Below, in pieces: positions 57,407-64,000 of a stretch of DNA of 64,000 bases. The notes beneath the pieces were generated by a model. That model was not told where the DNA came from. It searched no databases and saw only the letters and a list, made by a program, of their open reading frames with translations. Location: positions 105,806,442 through 105,870,441 of the forward strand of contig CM076846.1 of the NCBI GenBank assembly GCA_039519185.1, in the 5' to 3' direction. A program made the position numbers and the translations under genes. Source of the DNA: Astragalus membranaceus (taxonomy: Eukaryota; Streptophyta; Magnoliopsida; Fabales; Fabaceae). The first letter of the stretch is position 1. Each line of letters starts with the position of its first letter.

Positions 57407-58686
57407 CACTAGTGCAAAATTTAGAAAAGAATTGGACATTTTAAATCGGATGTCAGTTTATCCGACTTAAAATATTGACACGGTGGCAATTTTGTAATTA
57501 AGATGCCAAAAAATTGTAAAGCGTAGCTTGTTTAAGTCGGTTGCAAATATGTCTGACTTAGAATATAATCTTTTAAGTCAATTAATTATTTTATTTATTC
57601 ATAATAACAAAAACCCTGATTCATTTCATTCGCAGAACTCTCTCCCTCTCGTCTCTCATGTTTCAGAATTCGCCATTGCTGTCACCTGCCCTCCTTGCCG
57701 TTGGCGCCGCTATGCCCTAATCTGCAAACGCGAAAGCGATACACTTTCCCCTAATCCTGAATCACGAACCCTAACCCCTAATCGCTCCCTCTACGAACGC
57801 GAACCCTAACATCTAATCCCTCCCTCTGCAAACGCGAACCCTAATCGAAGGTTGCAATTGCAGAATCGAAGATCGCTTTTCTAAGAACCGCAACCGAAGA
57901 ACCACCGCGAACTTCAAAGTTCAAACTGTGTGAACCGTAGAGCATCTACTTCGCACTGTTTAAAACCACCGCGAACTGTATACATTAAGGTGAGTTTCTT
58001 CACACTCGCTTATGCTTTCTTCATTCATTGTGAGATTCTGTTGACTTGCTGTTGCGCCTTGCATTTTTATTTTCTTGAAGTTTTTTGTTTGAAGGGTTTA
58101 GTTGAGTTGGGATTTGGGCTTTGCTTGGATTGAAGTGTTAATTGATTGGTTTGTTTCATATTTATATTTCTTTTTTAGTTGTTTAACTGTTTTTGATGCT
58201 ATGTTTGACTTGCTGCTACTGAAGTGTTAATTGATGCTATTTTTGGGGGGAACTCCTTCCTTAAACTTGTAATTTTATTTGATTAAACTGGTTTATTATT
58301 TTTTATACGAAGAATGCTGCTAATATACTCTTTATAGCATTCTTTGTTCACATATATCTTGAGGTAATCAGGTAAGCTTATGCATATTGAAAGATTCAGT
58401 TCCAATGTGAAATAGTTAGTTTCTTATATCATGACATTGACTCATGCTTTGTGTTTCTTTCTTTAATTAACTGTAGAGTTGGGCTTGATATTCCAACAAT
58501 TGAAGTTTGATATGAGCACTTGAGGCAGGGAAATGGCAGATTCTACATTTCATCTATCTTTAGACTTTGTTATGATGGCTTTTGTAGTTAGACTCACAAC
58601 TCATTTATCTGTCTTTATTTTTTCTTGGTCCAGGGTGAATTGATTTTTCTGCGTATTGTCCCAAGCAAAAAGAAACTTGTGATGTG
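57407..58686. mobile_element. CACTA element, left end, cut by a Ty3 element
   Basis: The left terminus is CACTAGTGCAAAATTTAG at 57407 with GAC before it (57404-57406). Subterminal AAGTCGG / CCGACTT motifs and GACACGGTGGCAATTTTGTAA tie it to the same family as 29087-33839 and 44113. The Ty3 LTR begins at 58687, so the right end lies outside the window. The interior has a leader-like stretch (57600-58000) and PDR fragments. ORFs 57528-58133 are not recognised. Confidence 0.82.
58477..58680 (+). pseudogene. Captured PDR-type ABC transporter fragment
   Basis: 58477-58527, after an AACTGTAG acceptor, reads VGLDIPTIEV, a stop, YEHL, the well-conserved N-terminal motif of plant ABCG/PDR transporters (VGLDIPTIEVR(Y/F)EHL) with the Arg codon CGA changed to TGA (58508-58510). 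An intron of about 105 bp ends GGTCCAG, and 58634-58680 reads GELIFLRIVPSKKK, the next PDR exon. The intron and second exon are shared with 31871-32008. Confidence 0.75.
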
Positions 58687-59407
58687 TGTAACACCCCATT
58701 TTCTACCCGGTATTTAAATAAAAATTATCAGAGTTCAAAAATTATTTTTTTCGACTAATCCAAACGGGATGCTACATTTCTTCAAACAAACATCAACAAC
58801 ATAATAAAATTTCTTTTATAAATCAAAGAAAATACGCAACACGTAACAATGGAATGGGGTTCCCAAAAACATATTATTCAGTCCACATGACAGGAACTAC
58901 AACGTCTCGCATCGGAATAAAATTAAAACTCAGCACACATAACGCAGCATCAACATAAAAATCTCAATAAAAATGTTTAACAACTCGAATAATCAAAAAA
59001 AGGAAAACTAGCGCCCATCCCCTGAGTGTTACGTATCAGAGCACTAGACCGACGCAGGAATGAGGGAAGACAAGCCTTCACTCATGGTTACCTGTAGTAA
59101 TAAACAACGAAGGGGTGAGTCTAAACCGCATAATAAGGCTTATAATAAGCAATATGCGAGAATATAGAATTACACCCTTCACAGCAACATTTTCATATTG
59201 TTAATTATATATATTTATATATGTGTAGCAACTTCCATAGCATATATATTTATCAACATCCACAATATAAATATAAAGCTACTCACAGTTTATATACATG
59301 TATGGTCACGCAGTCATATCACACACCAGAAAAATAAGGAGCATGCATGTATGAGGTGCAGAATGCATGTGGTACCATTATCACTTCTCATTAGCCAATT
59401 GGGCACG

Positions 59408-59582
59408 CCGCGACCGCAGCCGAAAAATAACGTCAAGACCGCAGCCTAAAAATGCATCGTCAAGACCGCAGCCTAATGTATGCATGTGACTCCATGAACA
59501 ATCAATAAACATAATTTTTCACAACCCCAAGTCACACACATCATCATCATAAATCACAACGTCAAGACCGCAGCCTAAAATC
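59408..59582 (-). repeat. LTR minisatellite
   Basis: CGTCAAGACCGCAGCCTAAA occurs three times (59431, 59459, 59559), plus a variant at 59408 (GCGACCGCAGCCGAAAAATA). It is in the same LTR position as the arrays at 24266 and 39103. Confidence 0.8.
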
Positions 59583-59817
59583 ATCACCAACATTTTTGGT
59601 CCGTAGACCCACGGTCACTTTACCACATCACTAGCAACATACAAGTATTCAGAGACTTTCAGCCATTTTAATTATTTTCCACATTACAGTAGAATATACA
59701 GATAGAGGACTGAACGAGCTTCGAAACGCACTTTCGAAGCACTTAAAACGGACACTCGAGTCAAAAGATACGTCAAAAACAAATTTGGGACAAAACCGAG
59801 ACATGTGCTGAAAATGG

Positions 59818-60715
59818 CTCCCAGGCGCTGGGCGCCTAGCAGGGAATAGCAGCACACAAAAACTGGCGCAGGGGGATCCTGGCGCCCACAGAATACTGGC
59901 GCAGGGCGCCTAGCGCCCAGACACAGAATTGGCGCAGGAACACCAAAAACTGGCGCAGGGGGATCCTGGCGCCCACAGAAAACTCGCGCAGGGCGCCTAG
60001 CGCCCAGATACAGAAACTGGCGCAGGGCGCCTGGCGCCTAGACACAGGAGCTGGCGCAGCACAGAATTGGCAACACAGTGCAGGATTTGGCGCCCGGTGA
60101 CAGGGCACCCACCAAAATGTCACAACAGTACTCAAAATGTTCAGGAGCAATGTCCAAACTACAACATATGATATAACAACCAGTTCTTGGCGCTTGGGAC
60201 ACCAGAACCAGTGACACAGAAAATAGAACATGTGCATGGGTGCCTAGGGCGCCTTCCCAAACAGTACGGGAACAACATGGAGCCACACTGAAACATCTTA
60301 GTATATTTAGGCAAGGTATCCCACACCGAGACAGAGGCTAAAACATCAAGGGAAACAGAAGTGGCTTGGCGCCTAGGCACAGGGACCCAAAAACTGCAAC
60401 AGAACACAAGGCAGGCAACATGGCTCCCGGGGGAGGGGATCTCAGTGACTTTCAGAACATACATCCTAGCAACCAAAACTCAACCATAACGACATCCCAA
60501 TGACATGATTACTCAGAAATATAACTCGGGAACACAACCCGGGCAGCCCAATTTAGGCGCCCTTGGCGCCCAGGCACAGGGATCCTGCGCCCAAGGCGCC
60601 ACTGCACCAAGGAAGAAACACCGAAACACAGCAGATAGGCAACAGGCGCCCATGGCGCCCAGACAGCAGCAACAAAGCATGGAATTGACAACAACAATGG
60701 CGCCTAAGGCGCCTA
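59818..60715. repeat. GGCGCC/TGGCGC palindrome-rich zones
   Basis: CTGGCGCAGGGCGCCTAGCGCC-type units recur at 59818-60070 (about nine TGGCGC, several GGCGCC) and again at 60548-60715 (CCTTGGCGCCCAGGC, CAGGCGCCCATGGCGCCC, AATGGCGCCTAAGGCGCC). Confidence 0.82.
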
Positions 60716-61418
60716 GGGTCCTTCAAACTCAAATTCTTCCAAATTTCATATGCTCAATCATTCAATAATTATTTCTAACCATTCAATTTCACTCTCATAT
60801 CTTCAAATACACACTCTATCAATTATTTGGCATATACTATGATTCTCACATACATCTCATAACTCATACAATTTTCAATAAAACTCATAGAGACAATCAA
60901 TCTTCACACAATCAATCATATATCGAATTCAACAATAGAATTATGAGACAAATGGTACAAACCCTAAACCCTCACATATAACCCATTCTAAGCCCTATTA
61001 TAAGGTAAGACCCACCCTTACCTTGATTACACCGAAGACGAAGTCCTTCCTACGGAGTCACCAACAAAACCACAGCAACAGCTCTTCTTTTCCTCTTCTC
61101 TTTGTGCGATCTCCTTCTTCTCTTTTTCTTTCTCTCTTCGCGACCTCTCTTCTCTCTTCTCCTTTCTTTTCTTTTTTACGTTTTCTTTCTTTTCCTTTCT
61201 TTGCACAAATGATGCGAATGCATCATACCCCCAAAGGGCCTAGGAGCCTTAGCTAACAGGCTTGGGCTTCGTGGGCCAATCTCATCGTCTCGGAATTATC
61301 AACACCACCCCCTTAAATTTAAAATAAAATAACATATTAATAATTTTAATATATTAATAAATATGCAACACTTAAATAATTTAATCAAATAATTAATTAA
61401 ATTATTTTGGGTGTTACA

Positions 61419-61436
61419 ACTCTCCCCCACTTAGGA
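61419..61436 (-). promoter_or_regulatory. Polypurine tract
   Basis: On the minus strand CCTAAGTGGGGGAGAGTT lies directly before the LTR (TGTAACACCC), the typical plant chromovirus primer for plus-strand synthesis. Confidence 0.85.
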
Positions 61437-62735
61437 AATTTCGTCCTCGAAATTCTTACCTGATTCAAACAACTCTGGATAAGACTCTCGCATCTTACTC
61501 TCCAGCTCCCAAGTCATACTCTCACCAGCAGCTCCTAACCAAACCACTTTCACCAGAGAAATCTCCTTCCCTCTCAGAACCTTCACTTCTCTATCTGCAA
61601 TCTGCACCAGCATAGTCTCCCCAGTGAGATTATCCCGCACCTCCACTTCATCCATCTGAATCACATGAGACGGATCTGGAACATACTTTCGAAGTTGTGA
61701 CACGTGAAACACGTCATGCAAGTTCGAAAGATTAGGCGACAAAGCCACCCTATAGGAAACACTTCCAACCTTCTCTGTAATCTGATACGGACCAATGAAA
61801 CGGGGAGTTAACTTCTTTGATTTCAAGGCACGCCCAACACCAGTCACCGGAGTGACTCTCAAAAATACATGATCACCGGCCTGAAACTCTAAGTCCTTCC
61901 TTCTCTTATCATGATAGCTCTTTTGTCGACTCTGCGACGCTTTCATCTTCTCACGGATTAATTTTATCTTCTCAGTTGTTTCCCGCACAATCTCCGGTCC
62001 AAGCACCATACTTTCTCTCGATTCATACCAACATAGGGGAGTTCTACACCTCCGACCATAAAGCGCCTCAAAGGGTGCCATTCCAATACTAGAATGATGA
62101 CTATTATTATAGGTAAACTCAATCAATGGAAGATGAGAATCCCACGAACCTCCTTGCTCAAGAACACATGCCCTCAACAAGTCCTCTAACGACTGAATAG
62201 TCCTCTCCGTCTGACCATCTGTCTGCGGATGATATGCGGAGCTCAACCTCAACTTAGAACCCAAAGCTTCTTGCAAACTTTTCCAAAATTCAGAAGTGAA
62301 TCTTGGATCTCTATCAGATACAATACTAAGCGGAACGCCATGCAACTTCACAATTGTCTTGATATAAATCTCTGCCAACTTTTGAACCGGATAAGTGATA
62401 CTAATTGGCAAGAAATGAGCAGACTTCGTCAACCTATCCACAATCACCCATATAGCATCAAATCCCCTTACGGTATTTGGCAAACCAGTCACAAAATCCA
62501 TGGAAATGCTATCCCACTTCCATTCCGGAACTTCTAATGGTTGCATCAACCCCGCAGGCTTCTGATGCTCAATCTTTGACTTCTGACAAGTCAAACAGGC
62601 ATACACAAATTGTGCCACATCTTTCTTCATACCAGACCACCAGAACAACTTCTTCAAATCTTGGTACATTTTTGTAGCCCCTGGATGAATACTCAACTTG
62701 CTCCTATGGCTCTCCTCAAGAATCATTCTTTTCAT
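61431..62735 (-). pseudogene. Integrase and chromodomain-like tail
   Basis: HPGATKMYQDLKKLFWW and CLTCQKSKIEH (zinc binding), then MDFVTGLPNTVRGFDAIW, SDRDPRFTSEFWKSLQEALG and YHPQTDGQTERTIQSLEDLL (complete DDE triad), FLRVTPVTGVGRALKSKKLT, and a C-terminus VVWLGAAGESMTWELESKMR resembling a chromodomain. This 434-codon block is open to the stop at 61431. It is separated from RNase H by a frameshift and stops between 62736 and 62890 (SQGVLRFKG, then TAG), so it counts as broken. Confidence 0.88.
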
Positions 62736-62890
62736 CTCAGCATCATCAGGAATACAGATTCTATCCCTTGAATCTCAACACACCTTGGGAATCTAACTTG
62801 AAATCCCCATTCACAGCTTGATCATTCGCAACTAACAAGTCCACCAACTTTACGTCTTATTTTTGGGCTTCTCGAATACTAACCAAAAAT

Positions 62891-64000
62891 TCATTGCCAA
62901 TCTTCAACATTTCCCAGTCTGACACTCTGCGGTGTCACTTCACAAACTAGACTCATATCCCGGAACTGCTCAATTAACTCTAACTCTTTAACCATCATAG
63001 CCGACATATGTAGGGTCTTCCGACTTAAAGCATCAGCCACGACATTAGCCTTGCCTGGATGATAGTTCAAGCCGAAATCATAGTCCTTCAGCAATTCTAA
63101 CCAACGTCTCTGTCTCATATTTAGCTCCTTCTGATCAAACAGGTATTTCAAGCTCTTATGGTCACTAAACACTTCAAATCTAGTACCATACAAATAGTGC
63201 CTCCAAATCTTCAGCACAAACACAATCGCAGCTAGCTCCAAATCATGAGTAGGGTAGTTCTTCTCATGGGTCCTCAACTGTCTAGACGCATAAGCTACTA
63301 CCTTACCTTCTTGCATAAGTACACCTCCCAAACCCATCTTGGAAGCATCACAATACACCACAAACGGTTGATCCGGAACAGGCAAAGTCAAAATGGGCGA
63401 TGTTGTCAACCTCTTCTTTAACTCATTGAAGCTCTCCTCACATCGAGCATCCCACACAAATGCTTTTCCCTTACACGTCAATTGAGTCAACGGAAGAGCT
63501 AACTTAGAGAAACCTTCAATAAATCTCCTGTAATAACCAGCTAACCCCAAGAAGCTTCTAATCTCAGTAACTGACTTCGGGCTCTCCCATTGCAACACAG
63601 CATCAACCTTGACTGGATCCACAGCTATACCATTACCAGAGATAATATGACCAAGGAAACCTACTTCATTCCGCCAGAACTCACACTTAGACAACTTCGC
63701 ATACAACTTCTTTTCTTTCAACACTTCTAGTACTAACCTCAAATGTTTTGCGTGTTCCTCTTCCGTCTTAGAATACACCAGAATGTCGTCAATAAACACA
63801 ACTACAAACCGATCCAAGTAACTATGGAAGGTACGGTTCATGTACTCCATAAATACTCCCGGCGCGTTGGTAACACCAAACGGCATCATAGAATACTCAT
63901 AGTGCCCATATCTAGTTCTGAAGGCTGTCTTCTGGATATCTTCATCCTTCACTTTGATCTGGTGATAACCCGACCTCAAATCGATTTTGCTAAACACTTT
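62891..64000 (-). pseudogene. Reverse transcriptase and RNase H, 5' end outside window
   Basis: The frame covers FSKIDLRSGYHQIKVKDEDI, MMPFGVTNAPGVFMEYMN, catalytic FIDDILVYSK, CEFWRNEVGFLGHIISG, then RNase H VYCDASKMGLGGVLMQEGK, THDLELAAIVF and SDHKSLKYLFDQKELNMRQR. It is open across 368 codons and shifts frame after about 62930 (TPQSVRLGNVEDWQ, stop). The polymerase part itself looks intact. Confidence 0.9.

Larger units (their letters stand above)
58687..61418 (-). repeat. 3' LTR (2732 bp) of the right-edge Ty3 element
   Basis: It starts TGTAACACCCC and ends TTTGGGTGTTACA. It is directly followed by the complement of a strong polypurine tract. It has a minisatellite (59408-59582), two GGCGCC-rich zones (59818-60070, 60548-60715) and a leader at about 61020-61260. 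ORFs within it are incidental. Confidence 0.9.
58687..64000 (-). mobile_element. Ty3 chromovirus retrotransposon, continues beyond window
   Basis: Minus-strand RT, RNase H, integrase and tail are followed by the 3' LTR. The 5' half lies past 64000. It belongs to the LTR family of the solo LTRs at 22576 and 38449, and its protein differs clearly from the three Ty3 copies to the left. Confidence 0.9.

Noticed and set aside
59836..60768. Cys/Ala-rich ORFs in GC-rich sequence
   Set aside because: Produced by GGCGCC arrays in the LTR; overlapping on both strands.

Overview
This window is nuclear DNA of a flowering plant and consists almost entirely of nested transposable elements. I see no intact host gene. 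A eudicot is indicated by Tekay/Del-like Ty3 retrotransposons with tRNA-iMet primer sites, a Ty1/copia element, a plant L1-type LINE with an RNase H tail, CACTA elements, Stowaway, Mutator-like and hAT MITEs, a Helitron-type end and tRNA-derived SINEs. A MITE starting with a TTAAATATGTTTTT(A/G)GTCCCT-type end is common in legumes, so a legume is possible; that is an inference.

Layout: 1-1500 is a degenerate ~230 bp tandem repeat carrying a Stowaway MITE (34-329) and a Mutator-like MITE (789-1190). About 1735-8131 is a decayed minus-strand Ty3 element. 8132-8890 is a cluster of two near-perfect palindromes built from SINE-like units with pol III A and B boxes. 8891-10449 is a truncated LTR. 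10455-19183 is a complete, young plus-strand Ty3 element with a perfect GGTGT target duplication and three coding lesions. 19205-26822 is a minus-strand Ty3 element cut open by a solo LTR (22576-25167). 26823-28970 is LTR and tandem-repeat debris.

29087-33839 is a complete CACTA element (ATT duplication) with no visible transposase that carries fragments of at least four host genes: kinesin-4, PDR-type ABC transporter, pectinesterase and GDSL lipase. 34432-36704 holds a hAT MITE, a Helitron-like 3' end, an AAT microsatellite and a Mutator-like MITE. About 36964-44112 is a minus-strand copia element with a solo LTR inside it (38449-41464). At 44113 a second CACTA end begins, followed by pieces of a SEH1-type nucleoporin gene and a lipoxygenase gene. 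48411-54616 is a full-length but inactivated L1 LINE with a 16-bp target duplication. 56659-57406 is a second LINE fragment, interrupted at 57407 by a third CACTA element that again carries the PDR piece. 58687-64000 is a minus-strand Ty3 element running off the right edge.

The genes work only as element functions (Gag, protease, RT/RNase H, integrase, L1 ORF1/ORF2), and every copy seen is broken by stops, frameshifts, deletions or insertions. The most unusual features are the SINE-palindrome cluster at 8132-8890, the CACTA elements that collect host exons, and the dense GC-rich palindrome arrays inside two separate LTR families. All identifications were made by eye from motifs; no database search was run.
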